A stretch of DNA of 64,000 nt from Streptomyces sp. NBC_01431. GTDB taxonomy: Bacteria > Actinomycetota > Actinomycetes > Streptomycetales > Streptomycetaceae. Below, piece by piece: positions 55,171-62,848 of this stretch. The stretch's first letter is position 1; every line of letters begins with the position of its first letter. The DNA lies in NCBI RefSeq assembly GCF_036231355.1, contig NZ_CP109496.1, positions 7,006,001 through 7,070,000 of the forward strand. Reading direction: 5' to 3'. Below the pieces are notes generated by a model. That model made no database searches. It was not told the DNA's origin and was given only the letters and a program-made list of their open reading frames with translations. The translations under genes were made by a program, and so were the position numbers.

Positions 55171-56391
55171 ATGAACGGCAAGGCGACGACCACCCGGACC
55201 AGGCTGGAGAGGGGCCGCAGCGCGCTCGGACCCGCGCTCGAACTGGTGCACACCGGCCGCGCGCCGACCCGCGCCGTGCTCACCGCCGAACTCGGCGTCA
55301 CCCGCGCCACCGCGGGCGCGGTCGCCGCCGAACTCGAAGCGCTCGGCCTGATCCAGGTCGACTCCCGGCCCACCGCCGCCGGATCCCAGGGCCGCCCCTC
55401 GCACCGCCTCGCCGTCAACGACGCCGGGCCGGTGGCGCTCGCCGCGCAGGTGCACGCCGACGGCTTCCGGGCCGCCCTCGTCGGCCTCGGCGGCGAGATC
55501 GTCGCCACCGACCCCGGCTGTGTGACCGTCTCGGCCGATCCGGCCCAAGTGCTCGGCGAGGTCGTCGCGGCCGGCGCCGCTCTGCTGAAGGGCAGCGGCC
55601 GACGCTGTGTGGGCGCGGGGCTCGCCGTGCCCTCAGCCGTGGCCGAGCCCGAGGGAACCGCGCTCAACCCCCTGCACCTGGCCTGGCCCGCAGGGGCCCC
55701 GGTGCGCGAGATCTTCGCCGAACGGGTACGTGCCGCCGGTATCACCGGACCCGCCCTCACCGGCAACGACGTCAACCTCGTGGCGCTCGCCGAACACCGG
55801 CACGGCGCGGGCCGCGGCGCGGAGCACCTGCTGTGCGTGGCCACCGGTCACCGCGGCGTGGGTGGCGCACTCGTCCTCGACGGCCGCCTGCACACCGGGA
55901 GTTCGGGCCTGGCCCTGGAGGTCGGTCACCTCACCGTGAACCCCGAGGGCCGCCCCTGCTACTGCGGCAGTCGCGGCTGCCTCGACGTCGAGGCCGACCC
56001 GCTGGCCTTCCTCACCGCGGCCGGGCGTCCCCCCGGCCCCGAGGTGTCCCTCCTCGAACAGTCACGCGCGCTGCTGCGCCACGAGTACGCCGACCTGACG
56101 GTCCGCCGCGCCGCCGAGGAACTCATCGACCGGCTGGGCCTGGGCCTGGCCGGACTCGTCAACATCCTCAACCCGGACCGGATCATCCTCGGCGGCCTGC
56201 ACAAGGCGCTCCTGGAGGCCGACCCCGACCGGCTGCGGGCCGTGGTCGCCGACCGGAGCCTGTGGGGCCGCAGCGGGGTCGTCCCGATCCTGCCGTGCTC
56301 CCTGGACCACAACAGCCTTGTCGGAGCAGCCGAGTTGGCGTGGCAGCCGGTGCTCGACGACCCGTTGGGGGCCCTGGCTCACCAGGCGTAG
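55171..56391 (+). CDS. ROK-family transcriptional regulator
   Basis: 406 residues from ATG 55171, GGAG 11-12 nt upstream; the open frame to 55111 is not needed. N-terminal winged helix: ALELVHTGRAPTRAVLTAELGVTRATAGAVAAELEALGLIQVDSRPTAAG (about residues 19-70). The ROK sugar-kinase-like domain follows: VGAGLAVPSAVAEPEG, TGNDVNLVALAEH, and the zinc signature CYCGSRGCLDVEADPLAFLT. Ligand probably a sugar. It probably represses the divergent MFS gene through the operator at 54936-54962. Its 3' end overlaps the phosphotriesterase end by 13 bp. Confidence 0.94.
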   Translation: MNGKATTTRTRLERGRSALGPALELVHTGRAPTRAVLTAELGVTRATAGAVAAELEALGLIQVDSRPTAAGSQGRPSHRLAVNDAGPVALAAQVHADGFRAALVGLGGEIVATDPGCVTVSADPAQVLGEVVAAGAALLKGSGRRCVGAGLAVPSAVAEPEGTALNPLHLAWPAGAPVREIFAERVRAAGITGPALTGNDVNLVALAEHRHGAGRGAEHLLCVATGHRGVGGALVLDGRLHTGSSGLALEVGHLTVNPEGRPCYCGSRGCLDVEADPLAFLTAAGRPPGPEVSLLEQSRALLRHEYADLTVRRAAEELIDRLGLGLAGLVNILNPDRIILGGLHKALLEADPDRLRAVVADRSLWGRSGVVPILPCSLDHNSLVGAAELAWQPVLDDPLGALAHQA

Positions 56392-57260
56392 GCGCGCGCC
56401 GGGTTCGCGACGAGGATCCGGTCCACCAGCCCTTCGCCCAGCGTGAGTTCGAGCCTCGGCCGCACCCGGCGCAGCAGATACGGCATGCCCGGAGTGTCCG
56501 GGGTCACGGTGTCCCCACCGAGCAGCAGCCGGTCGGCGAACCCCGCTTCCGCCAGCGCCCGCAGCGCGTCGGGCATCCGCCAGTCCGTGCCGTGGTTCGT
56601 GCGGGAGGGCCCGTCGAAGGCGAGCCACGCGCCCGCCTCGGCGGCCAGGCGGTGCACCGCGAAGTCCGGGAAGCGGTTGAGGTGGCCCAGGATCACGCTC
56701 CCCGGCCGCACCCCCAACTCCCCGCAGAGCAGGTCGAGTACGTCGAGCGCCCCGGTACCCAGCTCCAGATGGACGGCGATCGGTGCGAGCGTCCGGTGGT
56801 GCGCCTCGGCGGCGGCCTGCATGGTGAGTACGGCGTGCTCGTCGAGCCCGTGGAAACCGCCCGCGACCTTGATCAGGCCCGCACGGACCCCCGTGTCACC
56901 GATGCCTTCGGTCAGCTCGCCGACGAAGAGCTCGGCCAGTCGCCCGCGTACCGCGTCGAGCAACTCGCCCGTGTAGTGGGCGGCTTGGTGCAGCCCCGTC
57001 GCGGCGACGACGCCTACCCCCGTGGCCCTCGAAAGGGCGGGCAGCTCGGCGATCCGCCGGCCCATGCCGTACGGAGTCCACTGGACCACCGTGCCGCCGC
57101 CGAGTTCCCGGAACGCGTCGAGGCGGGCCCGCGCGTCGTCGGCGTCGTCCAGTTCCTTCCCCGGCAACTGCGGGCTGCGGATGAAGAGGTGGTCGTGCGC
57201 GTCGACCACGCCGAGCTGCTCTGGCGCCACGTCCCCGAGCACCGTGCGCACCGCGCTCAC
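56379..57260 (-). CDS. Phosphotriesterase-family (TIM-barrel amidohydrolase) protein
   Basis: 293 residues from GTG 57260, GGGAGG 7 nt upstream. Metal ligands VVDAHDHLFIRSP (HxH), the carboxylated Lys candidate in AGLIKVAGGFHG, His in LAPIAVHLELG and GHLNRFPDF, and the last Asp in LLLGGDTVTP. Such enzymes hydrolyse lactones or phosphotriesters. GTG overlaps the DUF4865 stop (GTGA), so it is translationally coupled in a TetR-DUF4865-phosphotriesterase operon. Substrate unknown. Confidence 0.92.
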   Translation of the reverse strand: MSAVRTVLGDVAPEQLGVVDAHDHLFIRSPQLPGKELDDADDARARLDAFRELGGGTVVQWTPYGMGRRIAELPALSRATGVGVVAATGLHQAAHYTGELLDAVRGRLAELFVGELTEGIGDTGVRAGLIKVAGGFHGLDEHAVLTMQAAAEAHHRTLAPIAVHLELGTGALDVLDLLCGELGVRPGSVILGHLNRFPDFAVHRLAAEAGAWLAFDGPSRTNHGTDWRMPDALRALAEAGFADRLLLGGDTVTPDTPGMPYLLRRVRPRLELTLGEGLVDRILVANPARAYAW

Positions 57261-57826
57261 CAGTGCCTCCCGACGCGAAGCCCGGCACGACCCGGCTCCG
57301 ACAGGTGCAGCACCTGGAACCTTTCGCCGGTCGCCTGCGGGCTGGGCTGCTCCCACAGCGTGAACCGCACCAGCTCCCAGCGGCTCGGGTCGACGGCCAC
57401 GGCGCTCGCCACCACCCCGGACTCCACCGGCCTCGCCACCTCGTCCTCCATGAAGCGGGCCGGTTCGACCCCGTCCGGCACGGGCAGGCGCAGGCGGGTC
57501 GCGGCGGCCGCGATCGCCCCGGACGCGGGGCCCTCCGCGTACGACAGACCAGCCCAGTGCCGCACCCGGGGACGCCCGAAGTCGTTGACGATCCCCTGGA
57601 ACCCGGACCCCCAGAGGAAGGAGTTCATGCCTTCCGGCGTGGCCCAGAGGTAGAACGGGGCATAGGAGTTGACCGGCGAGCCGGCGCCCCGCTCGCGCAT
57701 CAGATAGGCCTTGAGCCCCAGTCCCGGGAAGTCGTCGAGCAGGTGCCCCCTGGTCGCCACCCGCTTGCGGATGATCCCCATGTCGTAGTCGGCGGGGAGG
57801 GTGATCTCGTACTGCATGGCGTGCAC
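57257..57826 (-). CDS. DUF4865-family protein
   Basis: 189 residues from GTG 57826, with GGAG 8 nt upstream; ATG 57817 (MQYEITLPADYDM) is the alternative. Typical N-terminus MQYEITLPADYDMGIIRKRV, then LDDFPGLGLKAYLMRERG and PFYLWATPEGMNSFLWGSGFQGIVNDFGRPRVRHWAG. This is the DUF4865 family, whose members I think are small ligand-binding or enzymatic ferredoxin-fold (dimeric alpha-beta barrel-like) proteins. It is the second gene of the TetR-DUF4865-phosphotriesterase operon. Role unknown. Confidence 0.88.
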   Translation of the reverse strand: MHAMQYEITLPADYDMGIIRKRVATRGHLLDDFPGLGLKAYLMRERGAGSPVNSYAPFYLWATPEGMNSFLWGSGFQGIVNDFGRPRVRHWAGLSYAEGPASGAIAAAATRLRLPVPDGVEPARFMEDEVARPVESGVVASAVAVDPSRWELVRFTLWEQPSPQATGERFQVLHLSEPGRAGLRVGRHW

Positions 57827-57836
57827 GGCGTACTCC

Positions 57837-58421
57837 TCAGGCGGTACGGGAGGCGGACTCGTCGGCAGGCGGAGCGAGCAGGGAGAGCAGACCCCGCACG
57901 CCCGCGTCGAAGGCGGCGGGCGAACCGGAGGCGCGGGCCAGCACGTAGCCGCCCTGCACGGTCGCCACCACCGCGGCGGCGATCTCCTCGGGTACCACCG
58001 ATGCCCGGAACTCGCCCCGATCCAGGCCTTCTTGGACAATATCCGCGAGCCTGCCCCGGAGCCATTCGATGGTTTCGTCCACCGGCGCGCGCAGCTCGGC
58101 GCTGGCGATGACCTCGGGGTCCATCGTCAGCCGGCCCACCGGGCAGCCACGCAGCACATCGCGCTCGCGCAGCAGATACGCCGCGATGCGTTCGTACGCC
58201 GTGCCACCGCCCCCGAACGCGACCTCGGCCGCGGCCCGCAGCTCCGTGGCGGTGCGCCGGATCGCGGCCAGCGCCAGATCGGGCTTCCCGGTGAAGTGGT
58301 GGTACATGCTGCCCTGCCCGGCGCCCGCGTGCTGCTGGATCGCCTTGGGGCTGGTGCCTCCATAGCCGCGCTCCCACAGAAGCTCGCGGGTGGCTTCGAT
58401 CAATCGCTCCGGAGTGCTCAT
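57837..58421 (-). CDS. TetR-family transcriptional regulator
   Basis: 194 residues from ATG 58421. Helix-turn-helix: RLIEATRELLWERGYGGTSPKAIQQHAGAGQGSMYHHFTGKPDL (about residues 6-48). The C-terminal domain is of the AcrR/TetR_C type with CPVGRLTMDPEVI and EEIAAAVVATVQGGYVLARASGS. The operon goes on to DUF4865 (10 nt) and the phosphotriesterase. A 22-bp palindrome lies 8 nt upstream of its start. It probably represses the operon and is induced by its substrate. Confidence 0.94.
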   Translation of the reverse strand: MSTPERLIEATRELLWERGYGGTSPKAIQQHAGAGQGSMYHHFTGKPDLALAAIRRTATELRAAAEVAFGGGGTAYERIAAYLLRERDVLRGCPVGRLTMDPEVIASAELRAPVDETIEWLRGRLADIVQEGLDRGEFRASVVPEEIAAAVVATVQGGYVLARASGSPAAFDAGVRGLLSLLAPPADESASRTA

Positions 58422-58428
58422 GAGAACA

Positions 58429-58450
58429 CTGTACATACCAGTAGGTACAG
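58429..58450. promoter_or_regulatory. Operator CTGTAC...GTACAG of the TetR-DUF4865 operon
   Basis: 22-bp imperfect palindrome (9 of 11 pairs), core TACATACCAGTAGGTA. It is 8 nt upstream of the TetR start, so it probably covers the transcription start. Confidence 0.65.
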
Positions 58451-58589
58451 AGACCAGAGCAGATGCCGCCCTCCCACCTACTCCCTGCGCGGTACACCGA
58501 CTGCCGCTGGCCGGACGACGACTTGACCCCCCTGCCCGCGCGAGGCTCGAAGCATCAGACAACCACCCCCACGCAGGGAGCTGACCGAG

Positions 58590-58874
58590 ATGAACACCCT
58601 GGCCTACGCCGGACCCGGACCGTGGATCCTCTTCGTCCCACTGGTCTGGGCGGCTGTGATCCTCACCGCCGTCACCGTCCTGCGCCGCACCGGTTGGCGC
58701 GGCCGGCGGGGCCCGTGGCGGCCGCCCATGGACGACAGGTCTCCCCTCGCCGTGCTCGGCCGCAGGTTCGCCTCCGGCGAGATCGACGAGGAGGAGTACT
58801 GGCGCCGGATCTCCGTCCTGGAGGAGCACTTCGGGCGTGCGGACACCGGCCCCCGCAATGGGGGCGCGGCGTGA
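58590..58874 (+). CDS. SHOCT-domain membrane protein
   Basis: 94 residues from ATG 58590, GGGAG about 10 nt upstream. A membrane helix (PWILFVPLVWAAVILTAVTVL, about 11-31) followed by a basic stretch and the SHOCT motif PLAVLGRRFASGEIDEEEYWRRISVLEEHF (about 52-81). SHOCT tails are small helical modules often linked to membrane anchors and oligomerisation. Function unknown; monocistronic. Confidence 0.82.
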   Translation: MNTLAYAGPGPWILFVPLVWAAVILTAVTVLRRTGWRGRRGPWRPPMDDRSPLAVLGRRFASGEIDEEEYWRRISVLEEHFGRADTGPRNGGAA

Positions 58875-59419
58875 CCCCCACCCCGTGCACCGCCACCGCG
58901 GCCGGGTCGCCGGCGCCGTCAAGGTCCACGGCGCCGGCGACACCGAAGCGAGGGCCCTGGAGGGGGCGGGCGTCGGTTACGGCGCCGGACGTCTCACCGC
59001 GATCACGCGGCGACGTCGCCGTCGGCGCGCGGTACTTCGACGCGGGCGGGGCCGGGTATTAGCCCCCAACTGGCGCTCGCTGTCGCACAGTTGGCACACG
59101 TGAGGATTGCGGTCGGACTCGACAGGGCGGTCGGTCGGCAAGACCGGAGCCCAACTGCCGTCAACGGTCCGCTGGGAGCTGAGCCCCGGAGTGCGAGGCC
59201 GCTCACCGTGCCGAACGCGTCCTCGGCTGGGTCCTCGTCAAGGCGTCCGACTCGGCCGGAACCGGCGCGTTCGCGCTGCCGGTGGCCGACTTGCGGCGGT
59301 CGCCCTTGCCGGGCTGGTGGCCGTGCGCGGTGGCGGGGGTGGCGGCCCGCGCGCGGGGCGGCGCGGCTGGACGTACTGCGCGCGATCGCGACCGAAGGGC
59401 ACCGGATGCGGCCGCCCGG
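58875..59419. other. 545 nt without a convincing gene
   Basis: Several short overlapping frames exist but none has a start, ribosome site and protein-like composition. One stretch (about 59203-59310) reads AERVLGWVLVKASDSAGTGAFALPVADL in one frame, faintly protein-like, so a decayed gene is possible. No RNA gene seen. Confidence 0.35.
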
Positions 59420-59944
59420 TCAACCCGCGAGGGCCGACCTGGGGGCCGCGGCGGTCCGGCCGCGCGCCGGGCGCTTGGCGCGGGTGCCGGCGAAGGCCGG
59501 GTCCGCCGCCGTGTACAGCGGATAGGCGGCCAGAGCCACCGCGGCGGCGGGCGGTGCCAGGGTGAACCACACCGTCTTGCCCGACTCGCCGAGCGGGCGA
59601 ACCCCCCAGCTCTCGCTGAAGGCCGCGATCAGGGCGAGCCCGCGGCCGTGGGTGGCCAGGGCGCCGGCGTCCCGCACGGCGGGCAGTCGCGGATCGTGGT
59701 CGTGCACGGAGATGGTGAGCCGGTCGAGCTGGAGCTCGATCTCAACCGTGCACATCTTGTCGGGCTTGGCGTGCCGGTGGACGTTGGTGAGCAACTCAGT
59801 GACGCCGAGCGCCGCATGGTCGATCAGCGGATCGAGATGCCAGTAGCGCAATTGCGCCGATACGATTCTGCGGACCTGTCCGATCCGCGACGGCAGGGCT
59901 TGGAGCTCCACCGTGCACTGCTGCCTGCTGGGCTGGCTGATCAC
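59420..59944 (-). CDS. RsbW-like ATP-binding protein (anti-sigma/HATPase_c)
   Basis: 174 residues, GTG with GGGGAG 9 nt upstream. The GHKL-type fold: N-box AALGVTELLTNVHRHA (about 45-60), G1-like HDHDPRLPAVRDAGALATHGRGLALIAAFSESWGVRPLGESGKTVWFTL (about 82-130). This matches the small HATPase proteins of Streptomyces that act like RsbW/SpoIIAB serine kinases. A C-terminal Ala/Arg-rich tail (about 133-174) is extra. Partner sigma or anti-anti-sigma factors are not adjacent. Confidence 0.9.
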   Translation of the reverse strand: MISQPSRQQCTVELQALPSRIGQVRRIVSAQLRYWHLDPLIDHAALGVTELLTNVHRHAKPDKMCTVEIELQLDRLTISVHDHDPRLPAVRDAGALATHGRGLALIAAFSESWGVRPLGESGKTVWFTLAPPAAAVALAAYPLYTAADPAFAGTRAKRPARGRTAAAPRSALAG

Positions 59945-60093
59945 GGTTGCGACTCCCCGAATAGGTCCGGAAGTTGCTGTCTGGTCCGGCGGCCTTGCCA
60001 GAGCGTCACCGCCGGTAAACCCTCAGTGATGTGACACCAGCGTGACCCAGGGGTTAATTCTCCGCAACTCGCGCCCCCAGGGCCCCACGCGTT

Positions 60094-60420
60094 TCAGCCG
60101 TGCGCGCCGTGCGTCTGACGGATGGCCTGCAGGAAACGCTGGGCGAGTTCGGGACCGCGCGGGCGGCCCGGCTCCTCGCTCATCGTCAGCCGGTAGCGGG
60201 TGCCGTTCAGCTTCGCCACCGTCCGGTCCTCCTTGGCCGACCACGGCAGCCAGGGGCGCGTCGCGCTGACCGCGTCGACGGGCGCGCTGTCGATCTCCCG
60301 CCCGTTGCTGGTGAGCAGAGCGAGCCGGCCATCCTTGATCAGCACCTGGCCGGCCCGCGTCAGCGAGCGGGTCCACCGCTCGATCCGCACGCCCTTCGCG
60401 CTGAACTCCGCTTCCTCCAC
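60094..60420 (-). CDS. Conserved Streptomyces hypothetical protein
   Basis: 108 residues from GTG 60420; TTG 60441 is the alternative. AAGGGGG lies about 12 nt upstream of GTG. Readable blocks: FSAKGVRIERWTRSLTRAGQVLIKDGRLALLTSNGREIDSAPVDAVSA and TVAKLNGTRYRLTM. It is beta-rich in appearance, perhaps a PH-like fold. I recall similar Streptomyces proteins but no function. Confidence 0.7.
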   Translation of the reverse strand: MEEAEFSAKGVRIERWTRSLTRAGQVLIKDGRLALLTSNGREIDSAPVDAVSATRPWLPWSAKEDRTVAKLNGTRYRLTMSEEPGRPRGPELAQRFLQAIRQTHGAHG

Positions 60421-60647
60421 GATGTCCGGCCCCCTTCGCAACGTTCCTGGTGGGCAGTCTGCACAACCTTGAGCCTACGCACCAGGGCGCGCGGAGGATC
60501 GGTCCCCGGCCAGCTCCCTCCCGCCGCCATCAGACGTCCCACAAGCCACTCCTATGGCTACCCAAAGGGATCGTTTGCGCAGGTGGGAACGGTATCGTCG
60601 AGAGCGGGGACGGCAGCCAAGAAGGACCAAGAAGGACGAGGTGTGGC

Positions 60648-61748
60648 ATGGAAACCATCGACGTGGACCGTAGCGATCCCGAGTACCGCGCCTGGCTCAA
60701 GGAGGCCGTGCGCAAGGTCCAGGCCGACGCGAACCGCTCCGCCGACACCCACCTGCTGCGCTTTCCGCTGCCCGAGGAGTGGGGGATCGACCTCTACCTC
60801 AAGGACGAATCCACCCATCCCACCGGCAGCCTCAAGCACCGCCTGGCCCGCTCGCTGTTCCTGTACGGCCTGTGCAATGGCTGGATCCGGCCGGGCAAGC
60901 CGGTCATCGAGGCGTCCAGCGGCTCCACCGCGGTCTCCGAGGCGTACTTCGCGAAGCTCATCGGAGTGCCGTTCATCGCGGTGATGCCGCGCACCACCAG
61001 CCCCGAGAAGTGCCGCCTGATCCAGTTCCACGGCGGCCAGTGCCACTTCGTGGACGACTCGATGAAGATGTACGAGGAGTCCGCCGCCCTCGCCGCGGAG
61101 ACCGGCGGCCACTACATGGACCAGTTCACCTACGCGGAGCGGGCCACCGACTGGCGCGGCAACAACAACATCGCCGAATCCATCTACCAGCAGCTGAAGT
61201 TGGAGCGCTATCCGGAGCCCACCTGGATCGTCGCCACGGCCGGCACCGGCGGTACCTCGGCCACCATCGCGCGCTATGTGCACTACATGCAGCACGACAC
61301 CATGATCTGCGTTCCCGACCCGGAGAACTCCTGTTTCTTCGACGGCTGGACCCAGCACGACCCGCTCGCCTCCAGCGACTGCGGCTCGCGCATCGAGGGC
61401 ATCGGCCGGCCCCGCATGGAGCCCAGCTTCGTGCCCGGCGCCATCGACCGGATGATGAAGGTCCCGGACGCGGCGAGCGTCGCGGCCGTACGCGCTCTGG
61501 AACAGGCCATCGGGCGCAAGGCGGGCGGCTCCACCGGCACGGGCCTGTGGAGCGCGCTGAAGATCGTCTCGGAGATGGTCGCCGAGGGCCGCACCGGCAG
61601 CATCGTCACTCTGCTCTGCGACCCGGGCGACCGCTACCTCGACAAGTACTACTCGGACGCCTGGCTCGCCGAACAGGGCCTGGACATCGCCCCTTACGCC
61701 GCCACGCTCGACGAGTTCCTGGCCACCGGGGTCTGGCCCGCGCGCTGA
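60648..61748 (+). CDS. Cysteine synthase-family PLP-dependent enzyme
   Basis: 366 residues from ATG 60648, GAGG 8 nt upstream; the longer frame to 60450 is not coding. Fold-type II PLP enzyme: WGIDLYLKDESTHPTGSLKHRLARSL with the PLP Lys, EASSGSTAVSEAYFAKLIGVPFIAVMP, phosphate loop ATAGTGGTSATIARYV, and GGSTGTGLW. It differs from CysK/CysM in length (366) and in the N-terminus, so it may act on another amino acid. Monocistronic, upstream of a universal stress protein. Confidence 0.9.
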   Translation: METIDVDRSDPEYRAWLKEAVRKVQADANRSADTHLLRFPLPEEWGIDLYLKDESTHPTGSLKHRLARSLFLYGLCNGWIRPGKPVIEASSGSTAVSEAYFAKLIGVPFIAVMPRTTSPEKCRLIQFHGGQCHFVDDSMKMYEESAALAAETGGHYMDQFTYAERATDWRGNNNIAESIYQQLKLERYPEPTWIVATAGTGGTSATIARYVHYMQHDTMICVPDPENSCFFDGWTQHDPLASSDCGSRIEGIGRPRMEPSFVPGAIDRMMKVPDAASVAAVRALEQAIGRKAGGSTGTGLWSALKIVSEMVAEGRTGSIVTLLCDPGDRYLDKYYSDAWLAEQGLDIAPYAATLDEFLATGVWPAR

Positions 61749-61808
61749 CTCAGCCAACCGGAACCAGCTGCCCGTGCGGCGTGCCGCCGCGCGTGCCAGG
61801 GTGAAATC

Positions 61809-62714
61809 ATGGACGCGCGCCCGGTGGTTGTCGCCGTAGACGGATCAGAGCACAGCCTGAAGGCCCTGGAATGGGCGATTCCGGCAGCCCTGAGGCTCTC
61901 CGCAGACCTGGTGATCGCCCATGTGCTGCCCGACTCCACCCAGCTCTGGATGGCCCGCCGGTCCGCGTTCGGCCCCGGTCCCGAACTCACCGACCCGGTG
62001 ACCGACCGGATCCGTACCGCGCTTTCCGGCCGCGACGGTCTGCCCTCCGTGCGCTACGACTCGCTGGAAGGTGAAGTACCCGACGCCCTGTACGCGTTGG
62101 GGGCCGAGGCCCGGATGCTGGTGATGGGCTCGCGCGGCCGCGGCGGCTTCGCCAGCCTGCTGCTCGGCTCCAACAGCCTGGCCATGGCCACTCGGGCGCC
62201 GTGTCCCGTCGTGGTCGTTCCGCCACTGGCCCGCACCGGTGAGGGTGTGCGGACGGCGGGCCGGGTGGTCCTCGGGCTCAATCTGGACGACACCGTGGAC
62301 GACGTGATCGAGTTCGCCTTCGACCAGGCCGCGGCCCGGGGCGTACCGCTCCAGGTGATCTGCGCCTACCCGGCGCCGCCCCCGGCCGGCCTGCTGGTCG
62401 CGGGAGAGTTCCCGCCGAGCGCCATGAATCCCGACGAGTACGGCTCCGTCGAGCAGGACGCGAGAAGTGAGCAGGCCGAGCGGCTGCGCCCCTTCCAGGA
62501 GCGCTTCGCGCGGGTCGAGGTGGACGCGGTGGCGGTGGCCGCCGATGCCGCGGGGCATCTTGTGGACGCCTCGGCCTCGGCCGCGCTCATCGTGGTCGGC
62601 CGGCACCGGCGGCGGCTGAAGCCCAGCTCGCTGCTGATGGGCTCGGTGGCCCACGCGGTACTGCACCACGCCCAGTGCCCGGTGGCTGTCGTACCCGTCC
62701 GCGCGGCCGACTGA
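61809..62714 (+). CDS. Universal stress protein, tandem UspA
   Basis: 301 residues with two UspA domains: VVVAVDGSEHSLKALEWAIPAALRLSADLVIAHVL to MGSRGRGGFASLLLGSNSLAMATRAPCPVVVVP (1-135), and RVVLGLNLDDTVDDVIEFAFDQAAARGVPLQVICAY to IVVGRHRRRLKPSSLLMGSVAHAVLHHAQCPVAVVPV (150-298). ATP-binding G-x2-G-x9-G(S/T) patterns are present in each half. Cytoplasmic stress protein. AGGGTG lies 5 nt before the ATG. Confidence 0.95.
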   Translation: MDARPVVVAVDGSEHSLKALEWAIPAALRLSADLVIAHVLPDSTQLWMARRSAFGPGPELTDPVTDRIRTALSGRDGLPSVRYDSLEGEVPDALYALGAEARMLVMGSRGRGGFASLLLGSNSLAMATRAPCPVVVVPPLARTGEGVRTAGRVVLGLNLDDTVDDVIEFAFDQAAARGVPLQVICAYPAPPPAGLLVAGEFPPSAMNPDEYGSVEQDARSEQAERLRPFQERFARVEVDAVAVAADAAGHLVDASASAALIVVGRHRRRLKPSSLLMGSVAHAVLHHAQCPVAVVPVRAAD

Positions 62715-62799
62715 CCGCGTCACCTGCGCAGTTCAACTGCCGCTTTCGCGGCCGGGGTTGGCCGGATCACGCCCTTGGTCCGCCGTTCGCCGCCGGCGG

Positions 62800-62814
62800 T
62801 ACCGTCGTACGGTA
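62800..62814. promoter_or_regulatory. Palindrome TACCGTCGTACGGTA before the monooxygenase
   Basis: 15-bp perfect palindrome (6-bp arms, 3-nt spacer), 34 nt upstream of the monooxygenase start. TACCGT and TACGGT inside it also look like -10 boxes; TTGGTC (62775-62780) is a poor -35. Likely a repressor site on the promoter. No regulator gene is in view. Confidence 0.5.
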
Positions 62815-62848
62815 ACGAAGATCGACGGAGCGACACGGGGGAGCTGTC

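Noticed and set aside
55005..57653. 882-codon open frame on the + strand
   Set aside because: It runs antisense through the phosphotriesterase and DUF4865 genes and in another frame through the ROK gene, is Arg/Pro-rich, and lacks family motifs. High G+C makes such long empty frames common.
58875..59419. Small genes in the spacer after the SHOCT gene
   Set aside because: No frame combined a start codon, ribosome site and protein-like composition; a decayed gene is possible but cannot be shown.
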